Numbered from the stretch's first letter, positions 1-8,257 are shown. The stretch is DNA of 64,000 nucleotides from Cellulomonas sp. SLBN-39 (GCF_006715865.1 NZ_VFOA01000001.1:992001-1056000), one strand, 5' to 3'. Made by a program: numbers and translations. The notes: generated by a model not told the origin, from the sequence alone.

Positions 1-5
1 ATCAT
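1..5 (-). CDS. Start codon of the gene after the sensor kinase (rest outside the window)
   Basis: Only the first bases are visible. An ATG read leftwards at 5..3 overlaps the TGA of the sensor kinase at 4..2 in an ATGA junction, so the two genes are probably translationally coupled. By the usual pairing this should be a LuxR/NarL-type response regulator, but no coding sequence is available to show it. Confidence 0.35.
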
Positions 6-1174
6 GCGTCCACCTCCGTCTCGGCCGGGACCGCGGGCAGCTCGGCCCGGACCCGGAACGTCTCCCCGTCCGCGCGGGCGTCCAGGCGCCCGCCCGCGGA
101 CGCCGCCCGCTCCCGCATGCCGACCAGCCCGTGGCCGCCGCCGGTGGCCGCCGACCGGGCCGCTCGGACGTTGACGACCTCGATCCGCACGGCGTCGGCC
201 AGGGCCACCCGCAGCCACACGGTGCCCGTGCCGTGCCGCTGCGCGTTCGTCAGGGCCTCCTGCACGATGCGGAACGCGGCGGCGCTCACCTCGGGCGGCA
301 GGGACCTGCTCAGGTCGGGCAGGTCGGCGTCGACGCGCACGCCGGCGGCGACGAACGCCTCGACGAGCGCCGGGATGCGCTCGTGGCCGGGCGTGGGCGC
401 GACGGTCCCGTCGTCGGCGCCGACGCGCAGCACGTGGAGGATCTGCTGCGTCTCGCGCAGCACCTGCTGCACCGCACCGCGCGCCGCCGTGACGTCGGCG
501 CGGGCGGCGTCGGCACCGGGCGGCAGGTGCACCTCGGCGGCGCCCAGGTGCATGCTCACCACGGCGATGCGGTGCCCGACGCCGTCGTGCAGGTCACGGG
601 CGATCCGCACGCGCTCCTCGGCGACGCTGCGGTCGACCGCGGCCTGCCGGCTGGCCAGGGCGTCGCGGGCGCGCGCCTCGAGCGCCGTCCAGTACTGCCG
701 CTGGCTGCGCAGGGCGGAGCCGGCGCCCGCGGCGGCCAGCCCCGCGAACGGTGCGACCGCGACCTCGGGGTTGGTCTCGACCACGAAGGTCCACGACGTG
801 AAGAACGTCGCCGCGGTGTTGGCGACGACCACGACGGACGCGACGAGCAGGCCCGACGTGCCGCGCAGCGTGAGCAGGAACGCCGTGAAGCACGTGACGG
901 TCCACAGCGGCAGGGGCTGCGCGCCCAGCAACGCGCCGAGCACCGGGGCTCCCGCGACGAGGACGAGGGCGAGGCGGGGCCGCGGGCCCACGAGCACGAA
1001 CCCCGCGCCCGACAGCGCGAGCGAGAGCCACCCGGCGGCTCCGCCGGCGGTCTCCAGCACGTGGACCGGCGTCACGGCGAGCGCGAGGACGATGACGACG
1101 CGTGTCGTGACGTCGAGCCACCGCACCCCGCGCACGCCGAGCGGAGCACGCAGCGGCGGGTGGTCGTCGGTCAC
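2..1174 (-). CDS. NarL-family sensor histidine kinase (membrane)
   Basis: Sensor kinase of 390 aa. Residues 20-155 hold about five hydrophobic membrane segments with little extracytoplasmic sequence. A dimerisation/phosphoacceptor domain of the HisKA_3 type follows, with the H-box ARDLHDGVGH (His about 196). A compact ATPase domain has an N-box-like EALTNAQRH (around 307-315) and a glycine-rich GGGHGLVGMRERA segment. The lineage is the kinase group that pairs with LuxR/NarL regulators and autophosphorylates on the H-box His. The start chosen is the GTG giving VTDDHPPL; the frame stays open further upstream, but that part is Arg/Pro-rich and unlike protein. The stop overlaps the next gene's ATG. 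The signal sensed cannot be told from sequence. Confidence 0.9.
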   Translation of the reverse strand: MTDDHPPLRAPLGVRGVRWLDVTTRVVIVLALAVTPVHVLETAGGAAGWLSLALSGAGFVLVGPRPRLALVLVAGAPVLGALLGAQPLPLWTVTCFTAFLLTLRGTSGLLVASVVVVANTAATFFTSWTFVVETNPEVAVAPFAGLAAAGAGSALRSQRQYWTALEARARDALASRQAAVDRSVAEERVRIARDLHDGVGHRIAVVSMHLGAAEVHLPPGADAARADVTAARGAVQQVLRETQQILHVLRVGADDGTVAPTPGHERIPALVEAFVAAGVRVDADLPDLSRSLPPEVSAAAFRIVQEALTNAQRHGTGTVWLRVALADAVRIEVVNVRAARSAATGGGHGLVGMRERAASAGGRLDARADGETFRVRAELPAVPAETEVDA

Positions 1175-1287
1175 GTCGCGATGCTGCCACCCCCGGTCCG
1201 CGAGCACGTACGGCGGACGCAGTAGATCCGCGCCGTGCGGCGGGGACGGGGTGTGGAGGGACCGCCGTCCCGTGGTCCACGGGGCGC

Positions 1288-1293
1288 TAGCCT
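1288..1293 (+). promoter_or_regulatory. -10 element of a likely leaderless promoter
   Basis: TAGCCT lies six bases before the GTG at 1300, with no Shine-Dalgarno sequence. This spacing fits an actinobacterial leaderless transcript beginning at the start codon. Confidence 0.45.
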
Positions 1294-1299
1294 GCGGCG

Positions 1300-2196
1300 G
1301 TGCCCCGGACCGAGCCCTCCGCCGTCGGACGCCACCTGCGCTGGGTGCTGCCGCTGGTCGGGGCACCCGTCGTCTACGTGATCGCCATGCTGGGCGTGAG
1401 CGCGCTCGCTGCCGACGCCGGGCCCGACCCCTCCCTGGGCGTGTCGCTGGCAGGTCTCCTGCTCCTGCCCGTGGGGTTCGCGGCCCCTCTGGCGCTCGCC
1501 GTCGTCGCGCTCGTCCAGGGTGCGCGCGTCTACCGCGCGGCACGCCTGCGGGCCGGCCGGCTCAACCGGCGCGAGCGTGAGGAGCGTGACCGGCAGGCGT
1601 CCGCGCAGCACTTCGCCGACGTCGCGTGGCAGCACGCCGTGCAGACCGCGGCGGCGCTCGTCCGCGGAGAGCGTCCCGCGACCATGGCGGTGTGGGACGT
1701 CGTCCCGCTGCCCGGCGAGGTGTTCTACGCGGACGTGCCGATCGGGTACGCCCGGTACTACGGCACCACCGTGCACTACACGCAGACGAGCGGGCTGTTC
1801 GTCGGGAGCCCCGCGTTCGTGCTGGCAGGGCTGGCCGGCACGGCGGTCGCCAACGCGTCGGCGCGCTCGGCGGCCCAGCGGCAGGCGGCCGACCAGTGGC
1901 GCGAGCACCGGACGGTGCGCCTCGTCGTCAGCGACCGGCGCCTGCTCGTGCAGCGCGGCGGGGAGTGGATCTGGTTCCACCACACCGGTGCGAGCGCCGT
2001 CTACCCCGATCCTCTCCGCCGCGGGCTGGTGTGCCAGTACCCCGACACGTCACCGCTGATGCTCCAGGGCGACTACGCGCCCTTCGCCGCGGTGGTGGTC
2101 CTCGCGGCGACGCACGGCGCGCAGGCCCTGCGGGAGCACCCGGCGATGGCACCCCTCGCCACGCCGGCGGACGTGCCGCAGCTGCCGTCGGCGTGA
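1300..2196 (+). CDS. Two-TM membrane protein of unknown function
   Basis: 298 aa, family not recognised. Two hydrophobic segments lie near residues 15-37 and 48-72, followed by a basic stretch (ARLRAGRLNRREREERDRQ) that should be cytoplasmic. The C-terminal two thirds is a soluble domain with alternating beta-type segments, a short hydrophobic Ala/Gly stretch near 165-185, and WIWFHHTGA late on, which resembles membrane-anchored PH-like or stress-response domains. That comparison is only an impression. It is transcribed divergently from the sensor kinase and ends before a convergent nucleoside hydrolase. Coding is well supported by third-position GC and by the promoter at the GTG. Confidence 0.75.
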   Translation: MPRTEPSAVGRHLRWVLPLVGAPVVYVIAMLGVSALAADAGPDPSLGVSLAGLLLLPVGFAAPLALAVVALVQGARVYRAARLRAGRLNRREREERDRQASAQHFADVAWQHAVQTAAALVRGERPATMAVWDVVPLPGEVFYADVPIGYARYYGTTVHYTQTSGLFVGSPAFVLAGLAGTAVANASARSAAQRQAADQWREHRTVRLVVSDRRLLVQRGGEWIWFHHTGASAVYPDPLRRGLVCQYPDTSPLMLQGDYAPFAAVVVLAATHGAQALREHPAMAPLATPADVPQLPSA

Positions 2197-2212
2197 GCGG
2201 GCGGGCGCCGGC

Positions 2213-3142
2213 TCAGCGGGTCGCGAGCAGGTCGCGGACGTAGGCGAAGAAGCGGTCGCCGTCGATCGCGCGCGGGGCGCGGACGGGGCGGTGCGCGGCG
2301 CGGGCGTCGAAGACGGTGGCGCCCGCGGTGTGCTCCCCGCGCAGCTCGACGGCCACGGCGTAGTCGCCCTCGTCGATCACGTAGGAGTCGTCGAGGGCGA
2401 GCAGGACGCTGAGGGAGTCCGGGTGCGTGGACCCGGGGATGCCGTCGGCGACGTCGAAGTCGTACGTGGCCTGGTTGGCGCGGACGAAGAACCGCGACAG
2501 CGTGGTGCCGAGCGCGTCGATCTGCGCGATCCGCTCGGGCCCGAAGACGGTCCCCTGCAGGGTGACCGGGTCCCAGGTGACCATGCGGACGCGGGCGAAG
2601 CCGGCGCGGAGCACGACGTCGGCGGCCTCGGGGTCGACGTAGACGTTGTACTCGGCGGCCGGCGTGACGTTGCCCGCGCCGTTGATCGACCCGCCCATGA
2701 TCACGAGCTCGGCGACGTTCGCCGCGAAGGCGGGGTCGCGGCGAACCGCGAGCGCGATGTTGGTCAGCGGTCCGATCGCCACGACCGTGAGCCGGCCCGC
2801 GTGCTCGGCGGCGAGCCGCACGAGGGCGTCGACGGCGTGCTCGTCCGCGGGGGCGTGGGTGCCGGTGCGGCGCTGGCCGCCGACGCCGTCGCCGTGCACG
2901 TCCTCGGCGCTGACCCAGGGCCGCACGAGCGGGGTGCGGGCGCCGAGGTGGACGGGGACCTCGCCGGGCCTGCCCGCGACCTCGAGGGTGAGGAACGCGT
3001 TCTCGACCTGCTGGTCGAACCCCACGTTGCCGGCGACCATCGTGATGGCCCGCAGGTCGGCGCGGGGGTCGAGCAGGGCGACGAGGAGGGCGAAGCAGTC
3101 GTCGGCGGCGGTGTCGGTGTCGACGACGAGGGGGATGCGCAC
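2213..3142 (-). CDS. Inosine-uridine-type nucleoside hydrolase
   Basis: 309 aa. Enzymes of this family hydrolyse the N-glycosidic bond of ribonucleosides, releasing base and ribose for salvage, using a calcium ion held by an N-terminal aspartate cluster. Here that cluster is VVDTDTAADD at residues 6-15 (Asp 8, 10, 14, 15). Other family signatures are VAIGPLTNIALA, the VIMGGS segment, a YNVYVDPEAADVV segment, and a late HPDSL carrying the His expected near the active site. Length is normal. The start is the GTG of VRIPLVVDTD; sequence further upstream in frame is Arg-rich and non-homologous. No ribosome-binding site is obvious. Base specificity cannot be assigned. Confidence 0.92.
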   Translation of the reverse strand: MRIPLVVDTDTAADDCFALLVALLDPRADLRAITMVAGNVGFDQQVENAFLTLEVAGRPGEVPVHLGARTPLVRPWVSAEDVHGDGVGGQRRTGTHAPADEHAVDALVRLAAEHAGRLTVVAIGPLTNIALAVRRDPAFAANVAELVIMGGSINGAGNVTPAAEYNVYVDPEAADVVLRAGFARVRMVTWDPVTLQGTVFGPERIAQIDALGTTLSRFFVRANQATYDFDVADGIPGSTHPDSLSVLLALDDSYVIDEGDYAVAVELRGEHTAGATVFDARAAHRPVRAPRAIDGDRFFAYVRDLLATR

Positions 3143-3175
3143 GGGCGGGATCGTACGGCGCTGACGTGCACGGAC

Positions 3176-3202
3176 GTGTCGTTCAGGTGTCGTCGAGGTG
3201 TC
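3176..3202. promoter_or_regulatory. Three GTGTC direct repeats at 11-bp spacing
   Basis: GTGTC occurs at 3176, 3187 and 3198, exactly one helical turn apart, upstream of the nucleoside hydrolase and between it and the divergent DevS-like kinase. Such phasing suits a dimeric or cooperative regulator. No protein is assigned. Confidence 0.3.
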
Positions 3203-3249
3203 CGGGTCGGGGCGCGTGGCGATCCGCCGGGTGACATCGGCGCGCACCC

Positions 3250-3269
3250 TTCGGGACCTTGGTCCCTTG
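3250..3269. promoter_or_regulatory. DosR/DevR-type box
   Basis: TTCGGGACCTTGGTCCCTTG contains the perfect inverted repeat GGGACC-TT-GGTCCC. It closely matches the mycobacterial DosR box TTSGGGACTWWAGTCCCSAA, which I recall from the literature. It ends four bases before a possible -10 element (TACCCT, 3274-3279) and lies about 55 bp ahead of a DevS-like kinase. Confidence 0.6.
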
Positions 3270-3323
3270 CGTCTACCCTGTGCTCGACCGCCGGTGCACG
3301 TCCGGCGCCGGAGGAGGGGACCC

Positions 3324-4997
3324 GTGGGACCGACGTCGCAGGACGTGGCGGACGCACCGGCGACCGCGCAGCTGCTGGCCGCGATCCTCGACCTCGCGGG
3401 GGACCTCGACACCCCGAGCCTGCTGGAGCGGTTCGTCGCCGCGTCCACGGCCCTGACGGGTGCGCGCTACGGCGCGATCAACATCGTCGATGACGAGGGC
3501 GCGTCGCAGACGTTCGTGCAGAGCGGCGTGGACGACGCGACGGTCGCCGCCCTGGGGCACGCGCCGCACGCGTGGGGCGTGCTCGGGTCGATCCCCGACG
3601 TGGGCGTGCTCCGCCTGGAGGACCTCACGCAGCACCCGGCGTTCCGCGGCCTGCCGCCGGGGCACCCGCCGATGGGTTCGTTCCTCGGGGCGGCGGTCCG
3701 GGTGCGCGGGGCGCGGTACGGGACGCTGTACCTGTCGGAGAAGCCCGGGGGGTTCGACCCGGCCGACGAGCAGGTCGTGCTGTCGCTGGCCGCGGCCGCG
3801 GCCGTGGCGGTGCAGAACGCGCAGCTGTACGAGCGCGAGCGGCGCCGGCGGGAGTGGATGTCCGCCGGGCAGGAGATCACGACGATGCTCCTGGAGGGCA
3901 CGGACCCCGAGGACGTGCTGGACCGCATCGCGGGCGCGGCCCGGGCGATCGGCTCCGCGGACGTCGCCGTGCTGGCGCTGCCGTCGCCCGACCTGGGCCT
4001 GCTCGTGGAGTTCGTCGACGGCGCCGCACCGGGCGCGCTGCTGGGCATCGACGTGTCGGCGGACGTGCGCGTGCACACCGCGTTCGACACCGGGGAGGGG
4101 ATGCTCGTGCCCGCGCTGTGCGACGCCGACGGCGTGGACCCGGCGCTGCGCGCGTACGGGCCCGCGCTGGTCGCGCCCCTGCACACCGGCGGGCAGGGCG
4201 TCGGCGTGCTCCTGCTGCTGCGCACGCGCGGCGCGGTGCCGTTCACCGACGACGACCTGGCGCTCGCGCAGTCGTTCGCCGGGCAGGCGGCCCTGGCGTT
4301 CGTGCTCGCGGAGGCGCAGCGGCTGCGCGGGCAGGCGGTGCTCAGCGACGAGCGCACCCGCATCGCCCGCGACCTGCACGACCTGGCGATCCAGCAGCTG
4401 TTCGCCGCGGGCATGCAGATCGAGGGCGTGCGCCGCGACCACGTGCCGGACGGCCCCGTCGCGCAGGTGCTGGAGGAGGCCGTGGGGCACGTCGACGCGG
4501 GGATCCGGCAGATCCGCGTGATCGTGCGGACGCTCGACGACCCGGGGGCGACGGTGCCGCTCGTGCAGCGCGTGCGGTCCGAGGTCGAGCTGGCGCGCAC
4601 GTCGCTGGGCTTCACCCCCGCGCTGCGCGTCGACGTCGACGGCCGCACCGTCCCGCTCGGCGCACCCGACCCCGTGGACGAGCGGCTCATCGACGACCTC
4701 GTCGCCCCCGGCCGGGCGAACAACGTCGTGGCCGTGGTCCGCGAGGGCCTGTCGAACGTCGCCCGGCACGCGCGCTCCGCGTCGGTGTCGGTGCGCCTGG
4801 TCGTGGTCTCCGGCCCGCGCGGCTCGGTGACGGTGGAGGTCGAGGACGACGGCGTGGGGGTGCCGCCGTCGCCCACCCGCGCGTCCGGGACACGCAATCT
4901 CGCGCAGCGCGCCGAGGAGTCCGGCGGCACGTTCTCGCTGCTGCGCCCGCCCTCGGGCCGCGGCGCCCTCCTGCGCTGGACCGCGCCGCTCGACTGA
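3324..4997 (+). CDS. DevS/DosS-like GAF-GAF sensor histidine kinase
   Basis: 557 aa, soluble. Two GAF domains (about 20-165 and 185-345) are followed by an HisKA_3 domain with ARDLHDLAIQQLF (His 352) and an ATPase domain (about 440-555; EGLSNVARHA, EVEDDGVGV). The first GAF contains HPAFRGLPPGHPPMGSFLG and ARYGTLYL, which strongly resemble the haem-binding GAF of mycobacterial DosS/DosT. That family senses oxygen, NO or redox state and phosphorylates a DosR-type regulator. Haem binding here is inference. The start is the GTG preceded by GGAGGAGGGG; upstream in-frame residues are not conserved. A DosR-type box in the promoter suggests control by the cognate regulator, which is not in this window. 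Confidence 0.88.
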   Translation: MGPTSQDVADAPATAQLLAAILDLAGDLDTPSLLERFVAASTALTGARYGAINIVDDEGASQTFVQSGVDDATVAALGHAPHAWGVLGSIPDVGVLRLEDLTQHPAFRGLPPGHPPMGSFLGAAVRVRGARYGTLYLSEKPGGFDPADEQVVLSLAAAAAVAVQNAQLYERERRRREWMSAGQEITTMLLEGTDPEDVLDRIAGAARAIGSADVAVLALPSPDLGLLVEFVDGAAPGALLGIDVSADVRVHTAFDTGEGMLVPALCDADGVDPALRAYGPALVAPLHTGGQGVGVLLLLRTRGAVPFTDDDLALAQSFAGQAALAFVLAEAQRLRGQAVLSDERTRIARDLHDLAIQQLFAAGMQIEGVRRDHVPDGPVAQVLEEAVGHVDAGIRQIRVIVRTLDDPGATVPLVQRVRSEVELARTSLGFTPALRVDVDGRTVPLGAPDPVDERLIDDLVAPGRANNVVAVVREGLSNVARHARSASVSVRLVVVSGPRGSVTVEVEDDGVGVPPSPTRASGTRNLAQRAEESGGTFSLLRPPSGRGALLRWTAPLD

Positions 4998-5034
4998 CAC
5001 GGACGAACGCGCCCGGCGCGGGGCGCACCCGCCC

Positions 5035-5040
5035 TACGCT
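5035..5040 (+). promoter_or_regulatory. -10 element of a leaderless promoter
   Basis: TACGCT lies six bases before the GTG at 5047, the same arrangement seen before several other genes here. It supports 5047 rather than 5151 as the true start of the following frameshifted gene. Confidence 0.45.
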
Positions 5041-5046
5041 CGGCCC

Positions 5047-5594
5047 GTGACCGCCGACCCCGACGCACCGTCGCTGACCACGGTCGTGGACGAGGCGTTC
5101 GTCCGTGCGGCCCGGCGCCACGTCACCGGGCGGTCCGGCGCCTGCTCCTGGTGCCGCTCGCCGTCGGGTGGGCGGCGCTGCTGGCCGTGGCCCTGATCGA
5201 GACGCTGCCGGACGGGCCGGGCGCCTGGGTGCCGGCCGTCCTCGTCGTCACCGGGGTCGTCGGCGGCCCGTTGCTCGCGCTCCTGCTCACGGTCCAGCGC
5301 CGGCGGGTCGACCGTACCGTCGGCCGGCTCTTCCCCGTCGGCTCGCGCATCGATGTCCAGCTGCGGCCCGACGGGCTGTGGATCGAGAACCACGGCGGCG
5401 GCTCCCTCGTGCGGTACGGCCGCATCGCCGCGGTGCGGGCCGTCGACGGTGTCGTGGAGGTGCGCACGGGCCACCCGCGCGTGATGCGGCTGGTTCCCGC
5501 GGCGCTGCTCACCGACCACCACCTGGCCGAGATCCGCGCCGCTGCCGCCGCGGCGCAGCGCGCTCGTGCCGGGCCGCGGCGCCCGGGGCCCTAA
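5047..5594 (+). pseudogene. YcxB-like two-TM membrane protein with an apparent frameshift
   Basis: Translation from GTG 5047 gives a plausible N-terminus (VTADPDAPSLTTVVDEAF, then VRAARRHVTGR). In this frame it then turns into an unnatural Cys/Trp/Ser-rich run and stops near 5196. The next frame carries RRLLLVPLAVGWAALL and continues to 5594 as two membrane segments plus a C-terminal beta-rich domain (LRPDGLWIENHGG to LTDHHLAEIRAA) like YcxB proteins. Joining the frames between about 5120 and 5139 needs a one-base shift. This is either a genuine frameshift or a sequencing error; an intact shorter protein from GTG 5151 (147 aa) is the alternative. The next gene encodes the same architecture. 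Confidence 0.55.
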
Positions 5595-5604
5595 GGTGCG
5601 CGGC

Positions 5605-6090
5605 ATGGACAGCACCGACGACCGTGAGGTCGTGACCTGCACCCCCGAGGGCGACCTCGCGCGCCAGGCGGCGCGCGCGCTGGTCGGCGAGATGCTCCGG
5701 ATCGGCTGGTGGATGCTGGTCGTGGGCCTGGTCGTCCTGGCCCTCGCCGCGTACGCGGTGGTCCGCGAGCCCGTCGTCGTGGCGGTCCTGATGATCGTCG
5801 CGGTGGCGGTGACGGTCCCGTTCACGTTCTGGGACACCGCGCGACGGATCCGGCGGCTGTCGCCCGAGGGCGCGTACGCGGCGCAGCTGCGCGCCACCGA
5901 GCTGTGGCTGCGCACGCCGCTCGGTGAGTCGTCCCTCGCCTACCGGGCGTTCTCGCACGTCCGCCGCAGCGGTGACGTGGTGCTGCTGCGGCAGCGCGGC
6001 ACGTCGGTGACGTTCGTCGTCCCCGCCGGGCTGTTCCCCGGGGATCTGCTGGACGAGCTGCGGGCGCGGACGGACGCGGCGGCAGGCTGA
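5605..6090 (+). CDS. YcxB-like membrane protein
   Basis: 161 aa. Two adjacent membrane segments (about 32-54 and 58-76) are followed by a C-terminal domain that starts LWLRTPLGESSLAYRAFSHVRRSGDVVLLRQ and ends VPAGLFPGDLLDELRAR, the pattern of YcxB-like proteins. Their biochemical role is not established. It is a tandem paralogue of the preceding frameshifted gene. The start is the ATG of MDSTDDREV. TAAGGT at 5592-5597, which includes the stop of the previous gene, sits seven bases before it and would give a leaderless transcript. Confidence 0.75.
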   Translation: MDSTDDREVVTCTPEGDLARQAARALVGEMLRIGWWMLVVGLVVLALAAYAVVREPVVVAVLMIVAVAVTVPFTFWDTARRIRRLSPEGAYAAQLRATELWLRTPLGESSLAYRAFSHVRRSGDVVLLRQRGTSVTFVVPAGLFPGDLLDELRARTDAAAG

Positions 6091-6123
6091 CGGGTCGTCT
6101 CGCGGAGCGCTCCGGGGAGCGCG

Positions 6124-6129
6124 ATAGTG
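6124..6129 (+). promoter_or_regulatory. Possible -10 element
   Basis: TAGTGG follows a short GCGCTCC/GGAGCGC inverted repeat (6107-6122) and lies about 55 bases before the lipoprotein start at 6186. Confidence 0.25.
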
Positions 6130-6185
6130 GGGTGCTGACGTGCGGCGGCACCACGTCGCAGCCGCAGGGACGACGGGGGCAGACC

Positions 6186-6671
6186 GTGGGACGACGAGCG
6201 ACGACGACGGCCGGGGCCGTCGCCCTGGTGCTGGCGGTGGCGGGCTGCGCGGGCAGCGCGGAGCCCGGGGCCGGGGCGAGCACGGTGGCCGCGAGCGCGT
6301 CGGCGGCGCCGACGGACGCGGGCATGCCGACCGACGCGGGGCTGCCGGCGAACATCGCCGAGAGCGTGTCCCCCGGGGCGCCGGACGGTGTGGAGACCGA
6401 AGACGTCGCCGTCGTCGCGGACGAGGAACCGCGGATGCTCCAGGTGGTGACCGTCAGCAGCAGCAGCTGCCCGATCCTGCCGACCGACGTGCGGTGGGAC
6501 GCCGACGCGGAGGTCCTCGCGATCATGCTGACGGGCCCGGACGCCTACGCGGACGCGATGTGCACGGCGGACCTGGCCCCCACCACGAGCGTCGTCGCGC
6601 TGCCCGACGACGCCCCCGACGCCGCCGGCATCACCGTGGAGATCAGCGGTCAGACGCTCGTCGTCGACTGA
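6186..6671 (+). CDS. Secreted lipoprotein, unknown function
   Basis: 161 aa. A basic N-terminus (VGRRATTTAG) and hydrophobic core lead to the lipobox VAGC, so the mature protein should be lipid-anchored on the outer face of the membrane. An Ala/Pro/Thr-rich linker of about 60 residues precedes a small domain with two Cys (in SSSCPILP and DAMCTADL) that could form a disulfide. The start is a GTG with GGGGG eight bases upstream; a longer frame exists but would displace the signal peptide. The domain is not recognised. The gene converges on the next one with only 17 bp between stops. Confidence 0.75.
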   Translation: MGRRATTTAGAVALVLAVAGCAGSAEPGAGASTVAASASAAPTDAGMPTDAGLPANIAESVSPGAPDGVETEDVAVVADEEPRMLQVVTVSSSSCPILPTDVRWDADAEVLAIMLTGPDAYADAMCTADLAPTTSVVALPDDAPDAAGITVEISGQTLVVD

Positions 6672-6688
6672 CCGCGCCGGGGCGGACG

Positions 6689-8098
6689 TCAGGGGGCCGG
6701 GGCCCAGTCTCCGACGCGTACCGTCGCGCCGTGGAGGATGTCGACCGACGCCGTGCCGGGCGGGTCGTCGGGCACCGCCTGCGCGACGGGCAGCGTGACC
6801 TGCGGCCCGTCGGGCACGGCGGTGACGAGCAGGGCGACGGTCGTGTCCGGGTCCTGCGACGTCGACATGGCACCCCACCGCAGCTCCGCGTTGGCGGCCT
6901 GCCCGGGCTGCAGCACGACGACGGCCGGCTCGGCGGGCCGTGACCGCGCCGGTTCCAGGGTCAGCTCCGGCACGAGGGTGCCCGAGGTGCGCATCGCCGC
7001 CAGGTCGGGCATGCCCTGCAGACGGCACGGCGTGGACGCCGTGCTGGTCGCGGTGACGCGGAGGAACCTCGACCCGAGGGCCACGTCGAAGCCGGTCAGG
7101 GCCAGCTCGAGCTCGTCACCGGCGCACGCGCGCACGTCCTCCCCCGCGGCGGGCCGCGTGGCGTCGGCGGCCGCCGCGACCGCGTCCGGGCCGAGCACGC
7201 CCACGGTCTGCGCGGTCGGCGACTCCACGCGGTAGGACGCGGCGCCCGCCACGTCGGCCGCGACGGCGTCGAGCCGGTCGGCGACGTCCTCGCGCACCGT
7301 GTCGTCGTCGACGTGCACGGCGAGGTCGGCGGTCGCCGCTCCCCCGCCGCGCAGCACCACCCGGTACACCCCGGGCCACGCCACGGCGTCGACGGCCACC
7401 CGGACGACGTCCTCGGCGGGGGCGTCGCCGGTGCGCACCTGCGCGACCTCGACCCAGGCCCCGTCGACGTCGACCGTCGTGGTGGGCGTGCCCGCGGCGA
7501 CCGCGGCAGCGACGGCGCCGACGACGTCGTCGGGCGACGCCACGGTGACGACCGTGGCGCCGGACTCGCCCGTGCCGGACACGATGACCTGCTGCACGCC
7601 CGGGGCCCTGCGGACCTGGACCGCGGCCCGGGCGACCTCGTCGTCCCCGCCGGGCCGGACGGTCACCGCGACGTCCCCGCCCTCGGTGGCGACCTGCAGC
7701 CACCAGACGACGGGGGCCGAGGGGGAGGCGGCGTCGGCGAGCGCCTGCACCGCCCCGGGCACGGCGTCGACGTCGACGCCCCGGACGTCGAGGTGGGCGG
7801 CCCACACGTCAGCAGCCGTCCCGTCGGGCCGCACCGGCCCGGGTCGCGTCAGGCACGTCGCGACGACGGACGCGACGTGGGGCGACGCCGCGACCTCGTC
7901 CACGACGGGCAGCACGGCCCGGGCGACAGCGAGCGGCGCACGACCACCGGCACCGTCGTCGCACCCGGGCGACGACGTCCACACCCGGACGCCCAGCGCG
8001 ACGGCCATGACGACGACCAGCGCCGCGGCTCCGACCCGGACGCGCGGAACCCGCCACCCGCCGCCGGATGGTCGGGCGGGGTCAGGGGCCGTGGTCAC
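6689..8098 (-). CDS. Membrane-anchored secreted protein with DUF4232-like C-terminus
   Basis: 469 aa. One N-terminal membrane segment (VGAAALVVVMAVALGVRV) follows a short Pro-rich cytoplasmic tail, so most of the protein is outside the cell. The middle contains two or three similar alternating beta/alpha stretches rich in Asp, Val and Ala. The last 150 residues, from CAGDELELALTG through FLRVTATSTASTPCRLQGMPD to VDILHG, resemble DUF4232-type beta-sandwich domains of actinobacterial exoproteins. The start is the GTG of VTTAPDPA; upstream in-frame sequence is low-complexity. Function unknown. Confidence 0.7.
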   Translation of the reverse strand: MTTAPDPARPSGGGWRVPRVRVGAAALVVVMAVALGVRVWTSSPGCDDGAGGRAPLAVARAVLPVVDEVAASPHVASVVATCLTRPGPVRPDGTAADVWAAHLDVRGVDVDAVPGAVQALADAASPSAPVVWWLQVATEGGDVAVTVRPGGDDEVARAAVQVRRAPGVQQVIVSGTGESGATVVTVASPDDVVGAVAAAVAAGTPTTTVDVDGAWVEVAQVRTGDAPAEDVVRVAVDAVAWPGVYRVVLRGGGAATADLAVHVDDDTVREDVADRLDAVAADVAGAASYRVESPTAQTVGVLGPDAVAAAADATRPAAGEDVRACAGDELELALTGFDVALGSRFLRVTATSTASTPCRLQGMPDLAAMRTSGTLVPELTLEPARSRPAEPAVVVLQPGQAANAELRWGAMSTSQDPDTTVALLVTAVPDGPQVTLPVAQAVPDDPPGTASVDILHGATVRVGDWAPAP

Positions 8099-8179
8099 GC
8101 ACCGACGGTAGCCACGCGGCGCGCGCGGCGGGGCCGTTCGGCGTGCCCGCGCGCGACCCGACCGCGGGTGCCTTTCCCC

Positions 8180-8197
8180 CGTCCGGGTGACCGGACG
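8180..8197. promoter_or_regulatory. Short palindrome in a divergent promoter region
   Basis: CGTCCGG-GTGA-CCGGACG is a perfect interrupted palindrome in the 248-bp space between the DUF4232-like gene and the EspG-like gene. In sequence this GC-rich such 7-bp arms are not rare, so it is only a candidate operator. Confidence 0.25.
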
Positions 8198-8251
8198 TCC
8201 GCGAGGTGAGCCGTCCGTGTGGACGAGCCCGGGCCCGTCCGTGGCCCGCCC

Positions 8252-8257
8252 TACGAT
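8252..8257 (+). promoter_or_regulatory. -10 element upstream of the EspG-like gene
   Basis: TACGAT lies six bases before an ATG at 8264. That ATG opens a 40-codon frame running to 8386, which overlaps the start of the EspG-like gene out of frame. The promoter probably makes the message for the downstream cluster, with a leaderless upstream frame. Confidence 0.4.

Noticed and set aside
3143..3249. A purine or other riboswitch before the nucleoside hydrolase.
   Set aside because: No conserved aptamer core or adjacent pairing could be seen; only phased GTGTC repeats were found.
6107..6122. Strong terminator after the YcxB-like gene.
   Set aside because: The stem is seven pairs with a two-base gap, common by chance in this composition.
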